From assembly GCF_051014685.1 (NCBI RefSeq), contig NW_027479291.1, positions 1 through 64,000 of the forward strand: a DNA stretch of 64,000 nt, read 5' to 3'. The notes under the pieces were generated by a model that saw only the letters and a list, made by a program, of their open reading frames with translations, made no database searches and was not told the DNA's origin. This document shows positions 45,501 through 58,400 of the stretch, in pieces. The position numbers and the translations under genes are program-made. Within the stretch, counting starts at the first letter, position 1, and the number at the start of each line of letters is the position of its first letter. Origin of the DNA: Ptiloglossa arizonensis. Taxonomy: Eukaryota > Arthropoda > Insecta > Hymenoptera > Colletidae.

Positions 45501-48500
45501 CTCGCCCGATTTCAACGGTATGCGTACTTTTCCCCTAGGCCGTTCTAGTTATTCGTTTCGAGCATCAGAACTGCGAAAATTTTGCGTTTCTCAAGCGTTT
45601 CTTATTTCCAAACTGCCATATCTCGCGAACGGATAGACCAATCCGCAAAATTTCTATTGCATCTGAAAGTAGAAACTCGCCCGATTACAACGGTATGCGC
45701 ACTTTTCCCCTAGGCGGTTCTAGTTATTCGTTTCGAGCATCAGAACTGCGAAAATTTTGAGTTTCTCAAGCGTTTCTTACTTCCAAACTGCCATATCTCG
45801 CGAACGGATTGACCAATCCGCAAAATTTCTGTTGCATCTGATAGTAGAAACTCGCCCGATTACAACGGTAGGTGTAGTTTTCCCCTAGGCCGTTCTAGTT
45901 ATTCGTATCGAGCATCAAAACTGTGAAAATTTTGAGTTTCTCAAGCGTTTCTTACCTCCAAACTGCCATATCTCGCGAACGGATAGACCAATCCGCAAAA
46001 TTTCTATTGCATCTGAATGTAGAAACTCGCCCGATTACAGCGGTATGTGTAGTTTTCCCCTAGGCCGTTCCAGTTATTCGTTTCGAGCATCAGAACTGCG
46101 AAAATTTTGAGTTTCTCAAGCGTTTCTTACATCCAAACTACCATATCTCGCGAACGGATTGACCAATCCTCAAAATTTCTGTTGCATCTGAAAGCAGAAA
46201 CTCGCCCGATTACAACGGTATGCGTACTTTTCCCCTATGCCGTTCTAGTTACTCGTTTCGGGTATCAGAACTGCGAAAATTTTGAGTTTCTCAAGCGTTT
46301 CTTATTTCCAAACTGCCATATCTCGCGAACGGATTGACCAATCCGCAAAATTTCTGTTGCATCTGAAAGTAGAAACTCGCCCGATTACAACGGTATGCCT
46401 ACTTTTCCCCTAGGCCGTTCTAGTTATTCGTTTCGAGCATCAGAACTGCGAAAATTTTGAGTTTCTCAAGCGTTTCTTACCTCCAAACTACCATATCTCG
46501 CGAACGGATTCACCAATCCGCAAAATTTCTGTTGCTTCTGAAAGTAGAAACTCGCCCGATTACAACGGTATGCGTACTTCTCCCCTAGGCCGTTGTAGTC
46601 ATTCGTTTCGAGCATCAGAACTGCGAAAATTTTGAGTTTCTCAAGCGTTTCTTATTTCCAATCTGCCATATCTCGCGAACGGATTGACCAATCCGCAAAA
46701 TTTCTGTTGCATCTGAAAGTAGAAACTCGCCCGATTACAACGGTATGCGTACTTTTCCCCTAGGCCGTTCTAGTTATTCGTTTCGAGCATCAGAACTGCG
46801 AAAATTTTGAGTTTCTCAAGCGTTTCTTACCTCCAAACTGCCATATCTCGCGAACGGATTGATCAATCCGCAAAATTTCTGTTGCATCTGAAAATAGAAA
46901 CTCGCCCGATTACAACGGTATGCGCACTTTTCCCCTAGGCGGTTCTAGTTATTCGTTTCGAGCATCAGAACTGCGAAAATTTTGAGTTTCTCAAGCGTTT
47001 CTTACCTCCAAACTGCCATATCTCGCGAACGGATAGACCAATCCGCAAAATTTCTATTGCATCTGAATGTAGAAACTCGCCCGATTACAGCGGTATGTGT
47101 AGTTTTCCCCTAGGCGGTTCCAGTTATTCGTTTCGAGCATCAGAACTGCGAAAATTTTGAGTTTCTCAAGCGTTTCTTATTTCCAAACTGCCACATCTCG
47201 CGAACGGATAGACCAATCCGCAAAATTTCTATTGCATCTGAAAGTAGAAACTCGCCCGATTACAACGGTATGCGCACTTTTCCCCTAGGCGGTTCTAGTT
47301 ATTCGTTTCGAGCATCAGAACTGCGAAAATTTTGAGTTTCTCAAGCGTTTCTTACTTCCAACCTGCCATATCTCGCGAACGGATTGACCAATCCTCAAAA
47401 TTTCTGTTGCATCTGAAAGCAGAAACTCGCCCGATTACAACGGTATGCGTACTTTTCCCCTATGCCGTTCTAGTTACTCGTTTCGGGTATCAGAACTGCG
47501 AAAATTTTGAGTTTCTCAAGCGTTTCTTATTTCCAAACTGCCATATCTCGCGAACGGATTGACCAATCCGCAAAATTTCTGTTGCATCTGAAAGTAGAAA
47601 CTCGCCCGATTACAACGGTATGCCTACTTTTCCCCTAGGCCGTTCTAGTTATTCGTTTCGAGCATCAGAACTGCGAAAATTTTGAGTTTCTCAAGCGTTT
47701 CTTACCTCCAAACTGCCATATCTCGCGAACGGATTGACCAATCCGCAAAATTTCTGTTGCATCTGAAAGTAGAAACTCGCCCGATTACAACGGTATGCGC
47801 ACTTTTCCCCTAGGCGGTTCTAGTTATTCGTTTCGAGCATCAGAACTGCGAAAATTTTGAGTTTCTCAAGCGTTTCTTACCTCCAAACTGCCATATCTCG
47901 CGAACGGATTGACCAATCCGCAAAATTTCTGTTGCTTCTGAAAGTAGAAACTCGCCCGATTACAACGGTATGCGTACTTCTCCCCTAGGCCGTTGCAGTC
48001 ATTCGTTTCGAGCATCAGAACTGCGAAAATTTTGAGTTTCTCAAGCGTTTCTTATCTCCAAACTGCCATATCTCGCGAACGGATTGATCAATCCGCAAAA
48101 TTTCTGTTGCATCTGAAAGTGGAAACTCGCCCGATTACAACGGTATGCGTACTTCTCCCCTAGGCCGTTGCAGTCATTCGTTTCGAGCATCAGAACTGCG
48201 AAAATTTTGAGTTTCTCAAGCGTTCCTTATCTCCAAACTGCCATATCTCGCGAACGGATTGATCAATCCGCAAAATTTCTGTTGCATCTGAAAGTGGAAA
48301 CTCGCCCGATTACAACGGTATGCGCACTTTTCCCCTAGGCCGTTCTAGTTGTTCGTTTCGAGCATCAGAACTGCGAAAATTTTGAGTTTCTCAAGCGTTT
48401 CTTATCTCCAAACTGCCATATCTCGCGAACGGATTGAGCAATCCGCAAAATTTCTGTTGCATCTGAAAGTAGAAACTCGCCCGATTACAACGGTATGCGC

Positions 48501-49080
48501 ACTTTTCCCCTAGGCGGTTCTAGTTATTCGTTTCGAGCATCAGAACTGCGAAAATTTTGAGTTTCTCAAGCGTTTCTTACCTTCAAACTGCCATATCTCG
48601 CGAACGGATTGACCAATCCGCAAAATTTCTGTTGCATCTGAAAGTAGAAACTCGCCCGATTACAACGGTAGGTGTAGTTTTCCCCTAGGCCGTTCTAGTT
48701 ATTCGTTTCGAGCATCAGAACTGCGAAAATTTTGAGTTTCTCAAGCGTTTCTTACCTCCAAACTGCCATATCTCGCGAACGGATTGACCAATCCGCAAAA
48801 TTTCTGTTGCATCTGAAAGTAGAAACTCGCCCGATTACAACGGTAGGTGTAGTTTTCCCCTAGGCCGTTCTAGTTATTCGTTTCGAGCATCAGAACTGCG
48901 AAAATTTTGAGTTTCTCAAGCGTTTCTTACCTCCAAACTGCCATGTCTCGCGAACGGTTTGACCAATCCGCAAAATTTCTGTTGCGTCTGAAAGTAGAAA
49001 CTCGCCCGATTTCAACGGTATGCGTACTTTTCCCCTAGGCCGTTCTAGTTATTCGTTTCGAGCATCAGAACTGCGAAAAT
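42590..49080 (+). repeat. two interleaved duplications of 17 and 20 monomers
   Basis: Bases about 42590-43880 recur at 45564-46854 (spacing 2974 bp, 17 monomers less one base), marked by TTTTGCGTTTCTC, CATCAAAACTGTG and TCCAATCTGCC. Bases about 44126-45580 recur at 47626-49080 (spacing 3500 bp, 20 monomers), marked by CCGTTGCAGTC, TTGTTCGTTTCG, GTTGCGTCTG and CCCGATTTCAACGG. The one-base deletion at 44122 explains the 2974 spacing. Confidence 0.8.
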
Positions 49081-49499
49081 TTTGAGTTTCTCAAGCGTTT
49101 CTTACCTCCAAACTGCCATATCTCGCGAACGGATTGACCAATCCGCAAAATTTCTCTTGCTTCTGAAAGTAGAAACTCGCCCGATTACAACGGTATGCGT
49201 ACTTCTCCCCTAGGCCGTTGTAGTCATTCGTTTCGATCATCAGAACTGCGAAAATTTTGAGTTTCTCAAGCGTTTCTTATCTCCAAACTGGCATATCTCG
49301 CGAACGGATTGACCAATCCGCAAAATTTCTGTTGCATCTGAAAGTAGAAACTCGCCCGATTACAACGGTATGCGTACTTTTCCCCTAGGCCGTTCTAGTT
49401 ACTCGTTTCGAGCATCAGAACTGCGAAAATTTTGAGTTTCTCAAGCGTTTCTTACCTCCAAACTACCATATCTCGCGAACGGATCGACCAATCCGCAAA

Positions 49500-52400
49500 A
49501 TTTCTGTTGCTTCTAAGTAGAAACTCGCCCGATTACAACGGTATGCGTACTTCTCCCCTAGGCCGTTGTAGTCATTCGTTTCGAGCATCAGAACTGCGAA
49601 AATTTTGAGTTTCTCAAGCGTTTCTTATCTCCAAACTGCCATATCTCGCGAACGGATTGATCAATCCGCAAAATTTCTGTTGCATCTGAAAGTAGAAACT
49701 CGCCCGATTACAACGGTATGCGCACTTTTCCCCTAGGCGGTTCTAGTTATTCGTTTCGAGCATCAGAACTGCGAAAATTTTGAGTTTCTCAAGCGATTCT
49801 TACCTCCAAACTGCCATATCTCGCGAACGGATTGACCAATCCGCAAAATTTCTGTTGCATCTGAAAGTAGAAACCAGCCCGATTACAACGGTAGGTGTAG
49901 TTTTCCCCTAGGCCGTTCTAGTTATTCGTATCGAGCATCAGAACTGCGAAAATTTTGAGTTTCTCAAGCGTTTCTTACCTCCAAACTGCCATATCTCGCG
50001 AACGGATAGACCAATCCGCAAAATTTCTGTTGCATCTGAAAGTAGAAACTCGCCCGATTACAACGGTATGCGTACTTTTCCCCTAGGCCGTTCTAGTTAC
50101 TCGTTTCGAGCATCAGAACTGCGAAAATTTTGAGTTTCTCAAGCGTTTCTTATCTCCAAACTGGCATATCTCGCGAACGGATTGACCAATCCGCAAAATT
50201 TCTGTTGCATCTGAAAGTAGAAACTCGCCCGATTACAACGGTATGCGCACTTTTCCCCTAGGCGGTTCTAGTTATTCGTTTCGAGCATCAGAACTGCGAA
50301 AATTTTGAGTTTCTCAAGCGATTCTTACCTCCAAACTGCCATATCTCGCGAACGGATTGACCAATCCGCAAAATTTCTGTTGCATCTGAAAGTAGAAACT
50401 CGCCCGATTACAACGGTATGCGTACTTTTCCCCTAGGCCGTTCTAGTTACTCGTTTCGAGCATCAGAACTGCGAAAATTTTGAGTTTCTCAAGCGTTTCT
50501 TATCTCCAAACTGGCATATCTCGCGAACGGATTGACCAATCCGCAAAATTTCTGTTGCATCTGAAAGTAGAAACTCGCCCGATTACAACGGTATGCGTAC
50601 TTTTCCCCTAGGCCGTTCTAGTTACTCGTTTCGAGCATCAGAACTGCGAAAATTTTGAGTTTCTCAAGCGTTTCTTACCTCCAAACTACCATATCTCGCG
50701 AACGGATCGACCAATCCGCAAAATTTCTGTTGCTTCTAAGTAGAAACTCGCCCGATTACAACGGTATGCGTACTTCTCCCCTAGGCGGTTCTAGTTATTC
50801 GTTTCGAGCATCAGAACTGCGAAAATTTTGAGTTTCTCAAGCGATTCTTACCTCCAAACTGCCATATCTCGCGAACGGATTGACCAATCCGCAAAATTTC
50901 TGTTGCATCTGAAAGTAGAAACTAGCCCGATTACAACGGTAGGTGTAGTTTTCCCCTAGGCCGTTCTAGTTATTCGTATCGAGCATCAGAACTGCGAAAA
51001 TTTTGAGTTTCTCAAGCGTTTCTTACCTCCAAACTGCCATATCTCGCGAACGGATAGACCAATCCGCAAAATTTCTGTTGCATCTGAAAGTAGAAACTCG
51101 CCCGATTACAACGGTATGCGTACTTTTCCCCTAGGCCGTTCTAGTTACTCGTTTCGAGCATCAGAACTGCGAAAATTTTGAGTTTCTCAAGCGTTTCTTA
51201 CCTCCAAACTACCATATCTCGCGAACGGAGCGACCAATCCGCAAAATTTCTGTTGCTTCTGAAAGTAGAAACTCGCCCGATTACAACGGTATGCGTACTT
51301 CTCCGCTAGGCCGTTCTAGTCATTCGTTTCGAGCATCAGAACTGCGAAAATTTTGAGTTTCTCAAGCGTTTCTTACCTCCAAACTACCATATCTCGCGAA
51401 CGGAGCGACCAATCCGCAAAATTTCTGTTGCTTCTGAAAGTAGAAACTCGCCCGATTACAACGGTATGCGTACTTCTCCGCTAGGCCGTTGTAGTCATTC
51501 GTTTCGAGCATCAGAACTGCGAAAATTTTGAGTTTCTCAAGCGTTTCTTACCTCCAAACTGCCATATCTCGCGAACGGATAGACCAATCCGCAAAATTTC
51601 TGTTGCATCTGAAAGTAGAAACTCGCCCGATTACAATGGTATGCGTACTTTTCCCCTAGGCCGTTCTAGTTATTCGTTTCGAGCATCAGAACAGCGAAAA
51701 TTTTGAGTTTCTCAAGCGTTTCTTACCTCCAAACTGCCATATCTCGAGAACGGATTGACCAATCCGCAAAATTTCTGTTGCATCTGAAAGTAGAAACTCG
51801 CCCGATTACAACGGTATGCGTACTTTTCCCCTAGGCCGTTCTAGTTATTCGTTTCGAGCATCAGAACTGCGAAAATTTTGAGTTTCTCAAGCGTTTCTTA
51901 TCTCCAAACTGCCATATCTCGCGAACGGATTGATCAATCCGCAAAATTTCTGTTGCATCTGAAAGTAGAAACTAGCCCGATTACAACGGTATGCGAACTT
52001 TTCCCCTAGGCGGTCCTAGTTATTCGTTTCGAGCATCAGAACTGCGAAAATTTTGAGTTTCTCAAGCGTTTCTTATTTCCAAACTGCCATATCTCGCGGA
52101 CGGATTGACCAATCCGCAAAATTTCTGTTGCATCTGAAAGTAGAAAATCGCCCGATTACAACGGTATGCGTACTTCTCCCCTAGGCCGTTCTACTTATTC
52201 GTTTCGAGCATCAGAACTGCGAAAATTTTGAGTTTCTCAAGCGTTTCTTACCTCCAAACTGCCATATCTCGCGAACGGATTGAACAATCCGCAAAATTTC
52301 TGTTGCTTCCGAAAGTAGAAATTCGCCCGATTACAACGGTATGCGTACTTCTCCCCTAGGCCGTTGTAGTCATTCGTTTCGAGCATCAGAACTGCGAAAA

Positions 52401-55400
52401 TTTTGAGTTTCTCAAGCGTTTCTTATCTCCAAACTGCCATATCTCGCGAACGGATTGATCAATCCGCAAAATTTCTGTTGCATCTGAAAGTAGAAACTCG
52501 CCCGATTACAACGGTATGCGAACTTTTCCCCTAGGCGGTCCTAGTTATTCGTTTCGAGCATCAGAACTGCGAAAATTTTGAGTTTCTCAAGCGTTTCTTA
52601 TTTCCAAACTGCCATATCTCGCGGACGGATTGACCAATCCGCAAAATTTCTGTTGCATCTGAAAGTAGAAAATCGCCCGATTACAACGGTATGCGTACTT
52701 CTCCCCTAGGCCGTTCTACTTATTCGTTTCGAGCATCAGAACTGCGAAAATTTTGAGTTTCTCAAGCGTTTCTTACCTCCAAACTGCCATATCTCGCGAA
52801 CCGATTGACCAATCCGCAAAATTTCTGTTGCATCTGAAAGTAGAAACTCGCCCGATTACAACGGTGTGCGTACTTTTCCCCTAGGCCGTTCTAGTTACTC
52901 GTTTCGAGCATCAGAACTGCGAAAATTTTGAGTTTCTCAAGCGTTTCTTACCTCCAAACTACCATATCTCGCGAACGGTTCGGCCAATCCGCAAAATTTC
53001 TGTTGCTTCTGAAAGTAGAAACTCGCCCGATTACAACGGTATGCGTACTTCTCCCCTAGGCCGTTGTAGTCATTCGTTTCGAGCATCAGAACTGCGAAAA
53101 TTTTGAGTTTCTCAAGCGTTTCTTATTTCCAAACTGCCATATCTCGCGAACGGATTGACTAATCCGCAAAATTTCTGTTGCATCTGAAAGTAGAAACTCG
53201 CCCGATTACAACGGTATGCGTACTTTTCCCCTAGGCCGTTCTAGTTATTCGTTTCGAGCATCAGAACTGCGAAAATTTTGAGTTTCTCAAGCGTTTCTTA
53301 CCTCCAAACTGCCATATCTCGCGAACGGATTGACCAATCCGCAAAATTTCTGTTGCATCTGAAAGTAGAAACTCGCCCGATTACAACGGTATGCGTACTT
53401 TTCCCCTAGGCCGTTCTAGTTACTCGTTTCGAGCATCAGAACTGCGAAAATTTTGAGTTTCTCAAGCGTTTCTTACCTCCAAACTACCATATCTCGCGAA
53501 CGGATCGACCAATCCGCAAAATTTCTGTTGCTTCTGAAAGTAGAAACTCGCCCGATTACAACGGTATGTGCACTTCTCCCCTAGGCGGTTGTAGTCATTC
53601 GTTTCGAGTATCAGAACTGCGAAAATTTTGAGTTTCTCAAGCGTTTCTTATCTCCAAACTGCCATATCTCGCGAACGGATTGATCAATCCGCAAAATTTC
53701 TGTTGCATCTGAAAGTAGAAACTCGCCCGATTACAACGGTATGTGCACTTCTCCCCTAGGCGGTTGTAGTCATTCGTTTCGAGTATCAGAACTGCGAAAA
53801 TTTTGAGTTTCTCAAGCGTTTCTTACCTCCAAACTGCCATATCTCGCGAACGGATAGACCAATCCGCAAAATTTCTGTTGCATCTGAAAGTAGAAACTCG
53901 CCCGATTACAACGGTATGCGTACTTTTCCCCTAGGCCGTTCTAGTTATTCGTTTCGAGCATCAGAACTGCGAAAATTTTGAGTTTCTCAAGCGTTTCTTA
54001 CCTCCAAACTGCCATATCTCGCGAACGGATTGACCAATCCGCAAAATTTCTGTTGCATCTGAAAGTAGAAACTCGCCCGATTACAACGGTATGCGTACTT
54101 TTCCCCTAGGCCGTTCTAGTTACTCGTTTCGAGCATCAGAACTGCGAAAATTTTGAGTTTCTCAAGCGTTTCTTACCTCCAAACTACCATATCTCGCGAA
54201 CGGATCGACCAATCCGCAAAATTTCTGTTGCTTCTAAGTAGAAACTCGCCCGATTACAACGGTATGCGTACTTCTCCCCTAGGCCGTTGTAGTCATTCGT
54301 TTCGAGCATCAGAACTGCGAAAATTTTGAGTTTCTCAAGCGTTTCTTATCTCCAAACTGCCATATCTCGCGAACGGATTGATCAATCCGCAAAATTTCTG
54401 TTGCATCTGAAAGTAGAAACTCGCCCGATTACAACGGTATGCGCACTTTTCCCCTAGGCGGTTCTAGTTATTCGTTTCGAGCATCAGAACTGCGAAAATT
54501 TTGAGTTTCTCAAGCGATTCTTACCTCCAAACTGCCATATCTCGCGAACGGATTGACCAATCCGCAAAATTTCTGTTGCATCTGAAAGTAGAAACTAGCC
54601 CGATTACAACGGTAGGTGTAGTTTTCCCCTAGGCCGTTCTAGTTATTCGTATCGAGCATCAGAACTGCGAAAATTTTGAGTTTCTCAAGCGTTTCTTACC
54701 TCCAAACTGCCATATCTCGCGAACGGATAGACCAATCCGCAAAATTTCTGTTGCATCTGAAAGTAGAAACTCGCCCGATTACAACGGTATGCGTACTTTT
54801 CCCCTAGGCCGTTCTAGTTACTCGTTTCGAGCATCAGAACTGCGAAAATGTTGAGTTTCTCAAGCGTTTCTTATCTCCAAACTGGCATATCTCGCGAACG
54901 GATTGACCAATCCGCAAAATTTCTGTTGCATCTGAAAGTAGAAACTCGCCCGATTACAACGGTATGCGTACTTTTCCCCTAGGCCGTTCTAGTTACTCGT
55001 TTCGAGCATCAGAACTGCGAAAATTTTGAGTTTCTCAAGCGTTTCTTACCTCCAAACTACCATATCTCGCGAACGGATCGACCAATCCGCAAAATTTCTG
55101 TTGCTTCTAAGTAGAAACTCGCCCGATTACAACGGTATGCGTACTTCTCCCCTAGGCCGTTGTAGTCATTCGTTTCGAGCATCAGAACTGCGAAAATTTT
55201 GAGTTTCTCAAGCGTTTCTTATCTCCAAACTGCCATATCTCGCGAACGGATTGATCAATCCGCAAAATTTCTGTTGCATCTGAAAGTAGAAACTCGCCCG
55301 ATTACAACGGTATGCGCACTTTTCCCCTAGGCGGTTCTAGTTATTCGTTTCGAGCATCAGAACTGCGAAAATTTTGAGTTTCTCAAGCGATTCTTACCTC

Positions 55401-58400
55401 CAAACTGCCATATCTCGCGAACGGATTGACCAATCCGCAAAATTTCTGTTGCATCTGAAAGTAGAAACTAGCCCGATTACAACGGTAGGTGTAGTTTTCC
55501 CCTAGGCCGTTCTAGTTATTCGTATCGAGCATCAGAACTGCGAAAATTTTGAGTTTCTCAAGCGTTTCTTACCTCCAAACTGCCATATCTCGCGAACGGA
55601 TAGACCAATCCGCAAAATTTCTGTTGCATCTGAAAGTAGAAACTCGCCCGATTACAACGGTATGCGTACTTTTCCCCTAGGCCGTTCTAGTTACTCGTTT
55701 CGAGCATCAGAACTGCGAAAATTTTGAGTTTCTCAAGCGTTTCTTACCTCCAAACTACCATATCTCGCGAACGGAGCGACCAATCCGCAAAATTTCTGTT
55801 GCTTCTGAAAGTAGAAACTCGCCCGATTACAACGGTATGCGTACTTCTCCGCTAGGCCGTTGTAGTCATTCGTTTCGAGCATCAGAACTGCGAAAATTTT
55901 GAGTTTCTCAAGCGTTTCTTACCTCCAAACTACCATATCTCGCGAACGGAGCGACCAATCCGCAAAATTTCTGTTGCTTCTGAAAGTAGAAACTCGCCCG
56001 ATTACAACGGTATGCGTACTTTTCCCCTAGGCCGTTCTAGTTATTCGTTTCGAGCATCAGAACTGCGAAAATTTTGAGTTTCTCAAGCGTTTCTTACCTC
56101 CAAACTGCCATATCTCGCGAACGGATTGAACAATCCGCAAAATTTCTGTTGCTTCTGAAAGTAGAAATTCGCCCGATTACAACGGTATGCGTACTTCTCC
56201 CCTAGGCCGTTGTAGTCATTCGTTTCGAGCATCAGAACTGCGAAAATTTTGAGTTTCTCAAGCGTTTCATATCTCCAAACTGCCATATCTCGCGAACGGA
56301 TTGATCAATCCGCAAAATTTCTGTTGCATCTGAAAGTAGAAACTCGCCCGATTACAACGCTATGCGAACTTTTCCCCTAGGCGGTCCTAGTTATTCGTTT
56401 CGAGCATCAGAACTGCGAAAATTTTGAGTTTCTCAAGCGTTTCTTATTTCCAAACTGCCATATCTCGCGGACGGAATGAACAATCCGCAAAATTTCTGTT
56501 GCATCTGAAAGTAGAAACTCGCCCGATTACAACGGTATGCGTACTTCTCCCCTAGGCCGTTCTAGTTATTCGTTTCGAGCATCAGAACTGCGAAAATTTT
56601 GAGTTTCTCAAGCGTTTCTTACCTCCAAACTGCCATATCTCGCGAACCGATTGACCAATCCGCAAAATTTCTGTTGCATCTGAAAGTAGAAACTCGCCCG
56701 ATTACAACGGTGTGCGTACTTTTCCCCTAGGCCGTTCTAGTTACTCGTTTCGAGCATCAGAACTGCGAAAATTTTGAGTTTCTCAAGCGTTTCTTACCTC
56801 CAAACTACCATATCTCGCGAACGGAGCGACCAATCCGCAAAATTTCTGTTGCTTCTGAAAGTAGAAACTCGCCCGATTACAACGGTATGCGTACTTCTCC
56901 GCTAGGCCGTTGTAGTCATTCGTTTCGAGCATCAGAACTGCGAAAATTTTGAGTTTCTCAAGCGTTTCTTACCTCCAAACTACCATATCTCGCGAACGGA
57001 GCGACCAATCCGCAAAATTTCTGTTGCTTCTGAAAGTAGAAACTCGCCCGATTACAACGGTATGCGTACTTCTCCACTAGGCCGTTGTAGTCATTCGTTT
57101 CGAGCATCAGAACTGCGAAAATTTTGAGTTTCTCAAGCGTTTCTTATCTCCAAACTGCCATATCTCGCGAACGGATTGATCAATCCGCAAAATTTCTGTT
57201 GCATCTGAAAGTAGAAACTCGCCCGATTACAACGGTATGCGAACTTTTCCCCTAGGCGGTCCTAGTTATTCGTTTCGAGCATCAGAACTGCGAAAATTTT
57301 GAGTTTCTCAAGCGTTTCTTATTTCCAAACTGCCATATCTCGCGGACGGATTGACCAATCCGCAAAATTTCTGTTGCATCTGAAAGTAGAAAATCGCCCG
57401 ATTACAACGGTATGCGTACTTCTCCCCTAGGCCGTTCTACTTATTCGTTTCGAGCATCAGAACTGCGAAAATTTTGAGTTTCTCAAGCGTTTCTTACCTC
57501 CAAACTGCCATATCTCGCGAACCGATTGACCAATCCGCAAAATTTCTGTTGCATCTGAAAGTAGAAACTCGCCCGATTACAACGGTGTGCGTACTTTTCC
57601 CCTAGGCCGTTCTAGTTACTCGTTTCGAGCATCAGAACTGCGAAAATTTTGAGTTTCTCAAGCGTTTCTTACCTCCAAACTACCATATCTCGCGAACGGT
57701 TCGGCCAATCCGCAAAATTTCTGTTGCTTCTGAAAGTAGAAACTCGCCCGATTACAACGGTATGCGTACTTCTCCCCTAGGCCGTTGTAGTCATTCGTTT
57801 CGAGCATCAGAACTGCGAAAATTTTGAGTTTCTCAAGCGTTTCTTATTTCCAAACTGCCATATCTCGCGAACGGATTGACTAATCCGCAAAATTTCTGTT
57901 GCATCTGAAAGTAGAAACTCGCCCGATTACAACGGTATGCGTACTTTTCCCCTAGGCCGTTCTAGTTATTCGTTTCGAGCATCAGAACTGCGAAAATTTT
58001 GAGTTTCTCAAGCGTTTCTTACCTCCAAACTGCCATATCTCGCGAACGGATTGACCAATCCGCAAAATTTCTGTTGCATCTGAAAGTAGAAACTCGCCCG
58101 ATTACAACGGTATGCGTACTTTTCCCCTAGGCCGTTCTAGTTACTCGTTTCGAGCATCAGAACTGCGAAAATTTTGAGTTTCTCAAGCGTTTCTTACCTC
58201 CAAACTACCATATCTCGCGAACGGATCGACCAATCCGCAAAATTTCTATTGCTTCTGAAAGTAGAAACTCGCCCGATTACAACGGTATGCGCACTTCTCC
58301 CCTAGGCGGTTGTAGTCATTCGTTTCGAGTATCAGAACTGCGAAAATTTTGAGTTTCTCAAGCGTTTCTTATCTCCAAACTGCCATATCTCGCGAACGGA

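Noticed and set aside
56083..56286. Minus-strand 67-codon frames at 56083-56286 and 60456-60659
   Set aside because: They are copies of one another by satellite duplication (4373 bp apart) and arise from chance loss of stops in the reverse complement of the monomer.
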